Below the pieces are notes generated by a model. That model worked only from the letters and a program-made list of their open reading frames with translations. It was not told where the DNA came from and searched no databases. A stretch of 64,000 bases of DNA from Thalassospira sp. (GTDB lineage: Bacteria > Pseudomonadota > Alphaproteobacteria > Rhodospirillales > Thalassospiraceae). Below, in pieces: positions 26,916 to 34,363 of the stretch. The stretch spans positions 248,001-312,000 of the forward strand of contig NZ_JAUYHK010000021.1 of NCBI RefSeq assembly GCF_030690045.1, given 5' to 3'. Both the position numbers and the translations under genes were made by a program. Within the stretch, counting starts at the first letter, position 1; each line of letters begins with the position of its first letter.

Positions 26916-27938
26916 TCAGATCGACATCACAATGCGGCCATCAATCGTGCCCGCCCGCATGCGGTCAAAAATCGAATTGATGTTTTCAAGCGGTTCGGTG
27001 GTGTAGTGCGAATGCACCTTGCCGTCGCCTGCGAATTCAAGGGCTTCCTGCAAATCGGCACGGGTGCCGACGATGGAACCGCGAATGGTTTTGCGCGACA
27101 GAACGGTGTCGAAAATATCCAGTTCAAATTTTCCCGGTGGCAGGCCACACAGCGCCATCGTGCCATGACGGCCCAGCATGCCAACCCCTTGTGAAAAGGC
27201 GCTTTTTGAAACGGCGGTGACCAGAACGCCTTGTGCGCCGCCCATCTGTTTCTGGACTTCGGCCACCGGATCGGTGGTTTTGGCATTGATCGTCCAGTCC
27301 GCGCCCAGTTTTTTGGCAAGGGCCAGCTTGTCGTCGCTGATATCAACCGCGATCACCTTCATGCCCATGGCCTTGGCATATTGCACGGCAAGATGGCCAA
27401 GGCCGCCAATGCCGGAAATCACCACGGTTTCACCGGGTTTGCATTCGGTTTCTTTCAAGCCCTTATAAACAGTCACACCGGCACACAGTACCGGGGCGGC
27501 ATTGCCAAATTGCAGGGCATCGGGCAAATGACCGACATAATTGGGATCGGCCAGAACATATTCGGCAAACCCGCCATTGACGGCATAGCCGGTATTAAGT
27601 TGTTCCCCGCACAGGGTTTCCCAGCCGGTCAGGCAATGATGGCAATGACCACAGGCCGAATGCAGCCACGGCACGCCGACGCGGTCGCCCTCGCGAACGG
27701 CCTTGACACCGGCACCGACCTTGGCAACAAAACCAACCCCTTCATGGCCGGGGATAAAGGGCGGATTGGGTTTGACCGGCCAGTCACCCTCAACAGCATG
27801 AAGATCGGTATGGCAGACACCGGATGCCTCGACCTTGACAAGAATGGTGCCGGGCGCAACATCGGGAATAGTCACTTCCTCAATCGATAACGGCTTGCCG
27901 AATTCGCGGGCGACGGCGGCTTTCATGGTGGCGGGCAT
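26916..27938 (-). CDS. adhP: Zinc-dependent alcohol dehydrogenase (AdhP type)
   Basis: NAD-dependent medium-chain alcohol dehydrogenase, oxidising ethanol and similar primary alcohols or reducing the aldehydes. The 340-residue enzyme carries the catalytic zinc ligands in SGVCHTDLHAVEGDWP and PGHEGVG, the structural zinc Cys cluster in SACGHCHHCLTGWETLC, and the Rossmann loop ISGIGGLGHLAVQYAKAMG. GAGG lies 8 bases before the chosen ATG; a second ATG four codons later (MKAAVAREFG) is possible. It stands alone between a shared terminator and a gap. Confidence 0.95.
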   Translation of the reverse strand: MPATMKAAVAREFGKPLSIEEVTIPDVAPGTILVKVEASGVCHTDLHAVEGDWPVKPNPPFIPGHEGVGFVAKVGAGVKAVREGDRVGVPWLHSACGHCHHCLTGWETLCGEQLNTGYAVNGGFAEYVLADPNYVGHLPDALQFGNAAPVLCAGVTVYKGLKETECKPGETVVISGIGGLGHLAVQYAKAMGMKVIAVDISDDKLALAKKLGADWTINAKTTDPVAEVQKQMGGAQGVLVTAVSKSAFSQGVGMLGRHGTMALCGLPPGKFELDIFDTVLSRKTIRGSIVGTRADLQEALEFAGDGKVHSHYTTEPLENINSIFDRMRAGTIDGRIVMSI

Positions 27939-28064
27939 GGCTCTAACCTCGTTTGCTGTGTCACATAGCCCCATCCCCCCATCAGAAGGGCGGGCGATTA
28001 TGTTTCAGGCAAAAGAGTATCTTTTCTGGAATGAGAAAACTTTGCGCTATCTCAATGCGTGGGA

Positions 28065-28880
28065 TCAGGCGTCGTTTTCATCGGGTAATTCAAGGACATA
28101 GTCCTGATAATAATCCGGCGGCATCCCGGCGTCATAGCGTGCCGCGTCGTTAAAGGGCGGTCTGAGCGGCCCGCGCAGATGCTTGCGCAACAGCGCATGC
28201 CATGTGGTGTAATAGGGCAGGCCGCGTTTGTCGCACATCATTTCATAATATTTGCGACCGGCGGCAACATGGGCGATTTCTTCTGCCGCGATCAGGCGCA
28301 AAATCTCGGCACTTTCGGTATCGCCACTGGCAATCAGCCGTTCAACCGTTGGCGGCGTGGCGTCCAGTCCGCGGGCCTCAAACACCATCGGCACAACGGC
28401 CAAACGCGCCAGCAAATCATAGGCGGTTTCCATCGAGGATTGCCACAATCCGTCATGGGCGGGCAAATCGCCATAGCAGGCACCCAATTCACCCAGCCGG
28501 GCGGTCAACATGCGGAAATGTTTGGCCTCGTCATCGGCGATCTGAACCCAGTCATCGTAAAAATCGCGCGGCATGTTTTCATCGGGAAACCGCGCGGCGA
28601 TATCCCACGCCAGATCAATGGCGTTCAGCTCGATATGGGCCAGCGCATGCAAAAGCCCGATCCGGCCTTTAAGGCCACCCTTGCCGCGTTTGGGCATCCG
28701 GGCGGGGGAATGCAATTCGGGTTTGTCGGGGCGACCGGGGCGGTCCGGCAGATCGACGCGGCCGGTTTCCGTAATGATACCACCGCGCCATTGTTGGGCG
28801 AATTCTGCCGTCAATAACGACTTTTCCATCGGGTCGCGGGTCAAAAGAACCTGTCTGGCGGCATCGGCAAGGCTGATCAT
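28065..28880 (-). CDS. DUF455 ferritin-like protein
   Basis: A 271-residue protein of the DUF455 family, whose members have a ferritin-like di-iron four-helix fold. Candidate metal-binding residues sit in HALAHIELNAIDLAWD, WVQIADDEAKHFRML and RLIAAEEIAHVAAGRKYY, an E-x-x-H arrangement repeated across helices. The central insertion with PRDFYDDW and YDLLARLAVVPMVFEARGLD is typical of the family. Biological role is not established; proposals link it to tRNA or redox modification but nothing here decides. The start was placed at an ATG with GGAA 7 bases upstream. The next upstream gene is co-oriented. Confidence 0.88.
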   Translation of the reverse strand: MISLADAARQVLLTRDPMEKSLLTAEFAQQWRGGIITETGRVDLPDRPGRPDKPELHSPARMPKRGKGGLKGRIGLLHALAHIELNAIDLAWDIAARFPDENMPRDFYDDWVQIADDEAKHFRMLTARLGELGACYGDLPAHDGLWQSSMETAYDLLARLAVVPMVFEARGLDATPPTVERLIASGDTESAEILRLIAAEEIAHVAAGRKYYEMMCDKRGLPYYTTWHALLRKHLRGPLRPPFNDAARYDAGMPPDYYQDYVLELPDENDA

Positions 28881-28964
28881 GGGGCGGTTCCGGTCTGAAA
28901 CAAAAGGACCGGGCATCTCTGCCACGGTCCGCTTGCAGGGTCAAATTTTTGTCAGGCGCAATAT

Positions 28965-29738
28965 TTACGTGATGTTGAACCGCGCCAATGCCTCGGCCAG
29001 ATCATCGCCAAAACTGCCGCCTTTGCGGATGATCGCGGTGCGCAGCGGCAAATCATGCAGCGACGGGTGATTGGGCGCATCGGCGGTCAGAACAGCAATT
29101 GGAATATTGCGGGTTTTCGGCATGGCTTGCAGGGCATTGGCAAGATCAACCCCGTCAAGTTCATCAATGGTTTTGGCAACCAGAATGAAATCCGGGCGGG
29201 TGCGCACCGCCAGTTCCAGCGCCTCGAACGAGGATTTCGTCACCGAACTGCGATAACCGCAGGCGGCAAGTTCACGTTCGACAATCCCCGCCATCGATTT
29301 TTGCGGAATCACCAGAAGGGCTTCGACATTGGCCTTTTTCAGCCAGTTGGGATCAATGTCGGGCGACCGTTTGGACGGCAATTCACGGACAAATTCGGCA
29401 GAATCGGTTGAATCCCCGGTGATTTCACCATCCAGAATGCCCAGAATTTTATCGACAAAGGACTGAATGTCATTGATCGCGTCTTCGTTCAGATCGCGGC
29501 ACGCCGTGGCATAATCGGCAAGACGGTGGCTGGTCAGATTGATCAGCGGTGCATTGACCGATTTGCCCTTGTATCGCAGATTGAAAACCTCGCGCTGAAT
29601 GCCGGTAAGGGCCGCGTCGATATTGGTTTTGGAACGGGCATTTTGAAGATGGACGTCAATTGCATTGACGATTTCGCGGGCTTCATCCTGAAAATCGGCC
29701 AACATCTGATCATCAAGATCGATAACATTCTTTGTCAT
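28965..29738 (-). CDS. Degenerate HPt plus pseudo-receiver protein
   Basis: A 257-residue protein that looks like a fusion of a histidine-phosphotransfer helix bundle (about 12-105) and a response-regulator receiver (about 135-255), both without phosphorylation residues. The HPt signature region reads REVFNLRYKGKS, with Phe52 where the phospho-His is expected, followed by the family-like PLINLTSHRLADY. In the receiver, the segment PDFILVAKTIDELDG has Ala188 at the phospho-Asp position and the acidic pair is missing (LLVIPQKS); the Thr (VLTAD) and Lys (IIRKGG) remain. It could act as a phosphorylation-independent adaptor or dimeriser. No kinase or output gene is adjacent. Confidence 0.75.
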   Translation of the reverse strand: MTKNVIDLDDQMLADFQDEAREIVNAIDVHLQNARSKTNIDAALTGIQREVFNLRYKGKSVNAPLINLTSHRLADYATACRDLNEDAINDIQSFVDKILGILDGEITGDSTDSAEFVRELPSKRSPDIDPNWLKKANVEALLVIPQKSMAGIVERELAACGYRSSVTKSSFEALELAVRTRPDFILVAKTIDELDGVDLANALQAMPKTRNIPIAVLTADAPNHPSLHDLPLRTAIIRKGGSFGDDLAEALARFNIT

Positions 29739-29922
29739 TTTTATCCCCTGCGACCCCGGAATACCGGCGAGAGTTTGTCGTCTGGCGTTATTGCGACGCG
29801 AACACTCTCATCCCCTTATATTGTCGCTAGGGTTTTAGCTTGCAACAACAAAGATGGCAATAAAAGGCAACAGAAGTACAGGACCGCTATACCGGTTGCC
29901 GGCCCTGTACCCGATCCCGATG

Positions 29923-30387
29923 TCAAAGGGCCTTTACCGCCGCCAGAACCTCGCTGGCATGGCCCTTGACCTTGACCTTGCGCCAGACATTGCGCACGAC
30001 ACCTGCCCCGTCGATCAAAAAGGTGGCGCGTTCAACGCCCATGTATTTTTTGCCATACATGCTTTTTTCAACCCATGTGCCATAACTTTCGCAGGCGGTG
30101 CCGTCTTCATCGGCGGCCAGCACAAAGGTCAGGCCATGCTTGGCTTTGAATTTGTCATGGCTGGCGGCACTGTCGCGTGAAATACCGATGATTTGCGCGT
30201 CAATGGCGCTAAAATCGGGTTGCAGATCGCGAAAATCGCAGGATTCCGTGGTGCAGCCTGGCGTCATATCCTTGGGATAGAAATAAATCACCACCGGTTT
30301 GCCACGCAATGCCGACAGCGTAACCGTGCCGCCGCCATCGGTCGGCAAGGTGAAATCGGGGGCGGGGGTGCCTGCTTCGATGGTCAT
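29923..30387 (-). CDS. bcp: Thiol peroxidase of the BCP/PrxQ type
   Basis: Cytosolic peroxiredoxin that reduces hydroperoxides with thioredoxin. The 154-residue protein has the peroxidatic motif YPKDMTPGCTTESCDFRD; the first Cys is peroxidatic and the second, five residues later, is the resolving Cys of the PrxQ type. Arg in VERATFLIDG completes the active site. The ATG was chosen because AAAGGGA precedes it by 6-7 bases. Only 25 bases separate it from the stop of the unknown gene upstream, leaving little room for its own promoter. Confidence 0.95.
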   Translation of the reverse strand: MTIEAGTPAPDFTLPTDGGGTVTLSALRGKPVVIYFYPKDMTPGCTTESCDFRDLQPDFSAIDAQIIGISRDSAASHDKFKAKHGLTFVLAADEDGTACESYGTWVEKSMYGKKYMGVERATFLIDGAGVVRNVWRKVKVKGHASEVLAAVKAL

Positions 30388-30412
30388 GTTCAATCCCTTT
30401 TCAATCGTGTTT

Positions 30413-32122
30413 TCATGGATGTGCCTGCATATTGAGAAAACGGTACCAAAAATTAGAAGGTACAGGCGTCTTGAAATGACGCATGGCAATTAAATCGAGA
30501 CCATACAAATTCTCATGGAATGCAGGAGAAGACTCGACGACTTCATGCCTTTCGGATGCCAATATCGCTTCCATATGCTTTTGGTATGCAGCTATCTCAT
30601 CTGGAAATTTGATCGGTGCCTCAGTTTCTCCGCACTCATACTGAGCCTGATGAAAATAAAGGTGGCCAAAAAAGTCCTCTTTCAATGGATGCCATAATTG
30701 GCTGCATACTTCGGGGTAGGCTTCCGATTTTTGCCCGGAAACGACTCTTTTATACCAACCTTCTTCCTCAAGGATGACACTCCAACCTGCAAGTGTCGGC
30801 AACAGCCAAGATGTCGCCATAAGTTCCTTGATCCGGTCTTCTTCTGGTTTGCCAAAGACCAATTCAACCAAGTCATCCAATGAGTCTGTACCAATCGGAA
30901 AATTCCTCATGACCTTGTAGCTGTAATCAATCCGACCAATGATTTCGCCCAACCATTCCTTCGCTTCTGAATAGTGGCCTGCTAACATCAGATAGGAAAG
31001 AGCCAGCGAAACTTCAATCGTGTTGCTGTCGAGAGCCGGAGATCCGGATACGGGGTTTTTCGTAATAATCCCAAGAAGGATTCGTGAGACTTGATCCATA
31101 TCGATGATGGAGGTTGGCTCATTGGGGGCTTCTGAAAAATAGATCGCGGCCAAACCTATCGAGGCAACTAGGCCGATATGCTCAAACACCGTCAATGAAA
31201 GAACCGAGCTTTCACTGGTGTATCCGCTAAAGCCATCCTGTACTTGGCTATGGAGTTCAATTTTTTGCAGGTATGCCATCGAGGTTGCAACATAAGTATC
31301 AATTAGCCGATAGAATTCCTCGGTCAGCTTTTTTTGATCCTTTTCTGGTGCTTTTGAAATTCTCCACCATGACCATAACAAAGTACGCTCAGCAGCCTTA
31401 AGGGCGATTTTTGTATCACCGTCATTGGAAGCCCAACCAGAAACAATTCGCGCCGTGAGGTTCGCACGAGTAAGAGCTTTGACAAGTACTGGAGTTGATA
31501 TTTTGTTGTCTAGTAACTCGCCATCGACGTTCAATCCGAGTTGACGGAGAAGGAGCTTATGGAAATCAACAAGAGAATAGTCTGGCTCTCCAACCAAAGC
31601 TAAAACACGCCGCAGATCAGTCCTGTCATCGGATTGGAATAGATGCTCATCAAGAAGATGGCGTTCAATTAGAACCGCAAGCTCATCTGCTCCCCAAAAA
31701 TCAAACTCGGCCTCACCCTTTTTTCGCTCGGTGTACCCTGCCCAATTTGGCTGCACCTCTTCTTTTAAATCCCCAGTGGTGCCAAGCACAATTTTGACCG
31801 GATGCTTCCCATGTTTCTGTGGCACATGGCTACGGAGATATACATTGAAAATTTCATCTAGACTGGGTTCAACACATTGAGGACCTTCCCCATTCCATAT
31901 GCGACGGCCAATATCTCCCTTCTTTAGGACGAATAAGAAGAGCTTCTCTATCCCATCTTTATCAACGCCAACGGCGGAAAGGTCTACACCAAACTGGCGT
32001 GTGCCAGTTTGTGGTTTTGAGAGCGGAATAATTCCCATAGACAACAGCAAATCAGGCAACAGGGCGTCGAATTCATCACGCTCTTTCAGAGTCCGTAAAT
32101 AGGCAGATAAGATGAGTTTCAT
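30413..32122 (-). CDS. Unknown protein with possible REase-like N-terminus (cassette gene B)
   Basis: A 569-residue protein I cannot assign to a named family. The N-terminal 160 residues alternate predicted strands and helices in a way that recalls PD-(D/E)XK nucleases: QFGVDLSAVG with Asp47, then EKLFLFVLKKGD with Lys67/Lys68, then VKIVLGTTGD and EFDFWGADELAVLIE. The usual acidic residue two before the Lys is Val here, so the nuclease assignment is tentative. Residues about 170-569 look almost entirely helical with many Leu, Glu and Trp. No signal peptide and no Walker motif were seen. It starts at the base following the TAA of gene A, which implies coupled translation. Base composition is lower in GC than neighbours (24 of 60 bases from 31321 are G or C, against 34 of 60 from 36001 in glnE). 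Confidence 0.7.
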   Translation of the reverse strand: MKLILSAYLRTLKERDEFDALLPDLLLSMGIIPLSKPQTGTRQFGVDLSAVGVDKDGIEKLFLFVLKKGDIGRRIWNGEGPQCVEPSLDEIFNVYLRSHVPQKHGKHPVKIVLGTTGDLKEEVQPNWAGYTERKKGEAEFDFWGADELAVLIERHLLDEHLFQSDDRTDLRRVLALVGEPDYSLVDFHKLLLRQLGLNVDGELLDNKISTPVLVKALTRANLTARIVSGWASNDGDTKIALKAAERTLLWSWWRISKAPEKDQKKLTEEFYRLIDTYVATSMAYLQKIELHSQVQDGFSGYTSESSVLSLTVFEHIGLVASIGLAAIYFSEAPNEPTSIIDMDQVSRILLGIITKNPVSGSPALDSNTIEVSLALSYLMLAGHYSEAKEWLGEIIGRIDYSYKVMRNFPIGTDSLDDLVELVFGKPEEDRIKELMATSWLLPTLAGWSVILEEEGWYKRVVSGQKSEAYPEVCSQLWHPLKEDFFGHLYFHQAQYECGETEAPIKFPDEIAAYQKHMEAILASERHEVVESSPAFHENLYGLDLIAMRHFKTPVPSNFWYRFLNMQAHP

Positions 32123-34072
32123 TTACTGCCCCTTCTTGGAATTTCGGTGTATCAATCGAGACAGTTCATAACCGACAGTGTCCTGCACATAGCGTCTAGG
32201 CAAAGTGATGCTGTGGCTAAACGATTGCAGATGAGATGACTCTCCTATCTCCCCATCCCGGAAAGAAAAAAATGCAGACCCAGCTTTAAGAGGAATGCAA
32301 GTGGCTAATTGACGAACGATGGACTTCTCTTCAGCGGCTTTTTTATAGGCTGCCATGGTCTTACCGTGCTCTTTTTGGATTTTGACCTGCAAATCATGGG
32401 AAGGACGTAATTCCTTGATCTGCGGCAAAGCCTTCAAAGCGTCAAAATAGTCATCTATAGATTTGATAACATATTCACACATATGCTGAATTTCTGGGTT
32501 TTTAGATTTGGCCCTCAACTCTTTCAGGCGATCACATGTTGATGCAGGAAAATCAAATCCAACTTCTTTCGTCAGCACCTCTTTAACGAGGGGCAACGGG
32601 TTTTCATCTGCCCCATCTACGGACAAAAGTGAAAACAGCAAAGACAGGAGATGCTCTTCATCGTTAACGTACCCGAGCATTCGGCGAATCAATAGAATGA
32701 GGTCGTCTTTATCGAATTTTTTCACCATATCTTGAGAGAAGGTGATCTGATGCACTTTACATAGATGCAATTCGCTTAAGATAGCGTCAGCGGCTTTTTG
32801 CATTTGATATTCGTCACGGATTAGCCACGATGTCATCATCCGTGACCGCATGTCTTCGTCGTTGAGTAATTTATGAAAGGTTGAATCAAAAAGCTTTGTA
32901 AGTTCCTTCGTTTTCGGCATGTCACCGGCATTGCGGAGTATCCATGTTTCCAACACGGAGAGGACAAATTCTTGACGGCCTTTTTTCAATAATCCCGCCA
33001 ACACGAAGTCCAAATTGTCCAACGCTGCTTCTTCGTTTGCTGACAGAGCGGAAAGTGCCATTACCCAGCCATCAAAATATGGGCTGGTCTCGGCTTCATC
33101 GGTACGTTGAAATATGACCAGAGCCAGTGTTCGCAATAAATCTTGGTCTTCCTTTTCAAGGAGATTATTTAGCGTGTCGGTCAGAGGTGGATGGATCAGA
33201 GCTCCTTCTGCAAGGGCCATATATGCTGCGAGGCGGATTTCCTCGTTTGCATTAGTAACGGCTTCCGAAAGATAATCAGTGGAGTCCGATAATTTTGTCT
33301 CTGGCACACGATGCAAAAGAAATAGACGACCCAAGGCCCATGTAGCGTTTGCCCTTAAAACAGGATTTGTCGTGTTTACATCGCGAAATATGTATCCGAT
33401 CGTTTCTTCTGGTTCCGTTTCAGAAATTCTCAATAGTGACATTGTGTAGAGGGAGGCCGTACTGTTTTTCAGACCTTCTCGCACAGCTTCAATGATCAAT
33501 CGGAACAAATCCAGATTTCCTTGATAACAATCAGCAAAAACAGTGAAGAACCTGCCCTGCATAAGATCACGTTTAGTGTGCTCGTACTGAGCGTCACACA
33601 AGGAAATCAAGCCATCGACTGATGGAACATCAATATATGGTAGTGCTGATTGGACAACATCGAGAACATCAAAGGTACTATGATTTTCTGCGACCACCGA
33701 ATTGGCCGCACACTGGAATATATCCGTCCGCGAATGAGCTAACGCCAAATACCTGCCTGCCGCGCCATGCTCTCTCCAGCCCTCTTGGTTCCTGATTTCT
33801 AGGGCTGTCGCAATCGGGGCGAAATCTTCTTGATGTTGATCTCGTTCAAAAAAATGTTCCGAAGCAAATTGGTTTCTACATTCCGGATCGGAAAACTTGA
33901 GCACGTTCCGACTGACTGTGAACTCTATGGATGATACTGTTTCTAGAAGAACTAAATCCTCTTCGTTTAAGTCGTGTGATAACCCTTCCTCGCCTTTTTT
34001 AGACAAGCAATCTACGGCGATTTGACGAACACGCTCTAACTGGTGCGTATCTAAGGGCTGAGGTTCCACCAT
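32123..34072 (-). CDS. Unknown alpha-helical, HEAT-like protein (cassette gene A)
   Basis: A 649-residue protein of unknown function, first gene of a two-gene unit. It is rich in amphipathic helices; residues about 215-330 resemble HEAT/ARM repeats (PVLRANATWALGRLFLL, EEIRLAAYMALAEGALIH, DLLRTLALVIFQRTDEA). A coiled-coil-like basic stretch (KIQKEHGKTMAAYKKAAEEK) lies near residue 575, followed by a short beta-like C-terminus ending NSKKGQ. No Walker A, nuclease, helicase or membrane motif is visible. It reads out from directly beside an IS5-like element end. The ribosome-binding site is weak (GAGAAG). Stop and next start are contiguous (TAAATG). Composition suggests transfer. Confidence 0.7.
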   Translation of the reverse strand: MVEPQPLDTHQLERVRQIAVDCLSKKGEEGLSHDLNEEDLVLLETVSSIEFTVSRNVLKFSDPECRNQFASEHFFERDQHQEDFAPIATALEIRNQEGWREHGAAGRYLALAHSRTDIFQCAANSVVAENHSTFDVLDVVQSALPYIDVPSVDGLISLCDAQYEHTKRDLMQGRFFTVFADCYQGNLDLFRLIIEAVREGLKNSTASLYTMSLLRISETEPEETIGYIFRDVNTTNPVLRANATWALGRLFLLHRVPETKLSDSTDYLSEAVTNANEEIRLAAYMALAEGALIHPPLTDTLNNLLEKEDQDLLRTLALVIFQRTDEAETSPYFDGWVMALSALSANEEAALDNLDFVLAGLLKKGRQEFVLSVLETWILRNAGDMPKTKELTKLFDSTFHKLLNDEDMRSRMMTSWLIRDEYQMQKAADAILSELHLCKVHQITFSQDMVKKFDKDDLILLIRRMLGYVNDEEHLLSLLFSLLSVDGADENPLPLVKEVLTKEVGFDFPASTCDRLKELRAKSKNPEIQHMCEYVIKSIDDYFDALKALPQIKELRPSHDLQVKIQKEHGKTMAAYKKAAEEKSIVRQLATCIPLKAGSAFFSFRDGEIGESSHLQSFSHSITLPRRYVQDTVGYELSRLIHRNSKKGQ

Positions 34073-34095
34073 TTGAGTTCTTACTTCTCATCTTA

Positions 34096-34360
34096 GAGCC
34101 TGACCGAAAATTAAGTTGAATGATTTCAATCAATTATGGTTTTCTGTGGTTTTCAAAAACGACGGAGGATCACATGCTCTGGACCAAAACCACTCGTCGA
34201 CATTATGATCAGTGAAGGCTGCGTTATGCAAGTGATTGCACCGGCAGAGAATGGGAAATCATTGGGGTTATTCTGAAACGCACAGTCATGGCCGGACGGC
34301 CATACACGCACGATTTGCGCGAGATATGGTCGGATTCTTATAGGGCGGGTTTGGCATCCC
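34096..34360 (+). pseudogene. IS5-like transposase remnant
   Basis: From ATG 34174 the translation reads LWTKTTRRHYDQ, a TGA stop, then RLRYASDCTGREWEIIG and AGRPYTHDLREIW, which matches the N-terminus of IS5-family (IS427-type) transposases as I know them (W-TKTTR, LRYASDLT-EW, GRP-TDLRE). The catalytic domain is missing and the sequence breaks off at the glnE end. GAGCCTGACCGAAAATT at 34096-34112 could be the remaining terminal repeat, 24 bases before the start of cassette gene A on the other strand. Confidence 0.8.
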
Positions 34361-34363
34361 GGT

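Noticed and set aside
30413..34072. A STAND/Avs or NACHT-type NTPase defence system
   Set aside because: Neither protein shows a Walker A loop or other NTPase signature, so the pair cannot be placed in those known systems.
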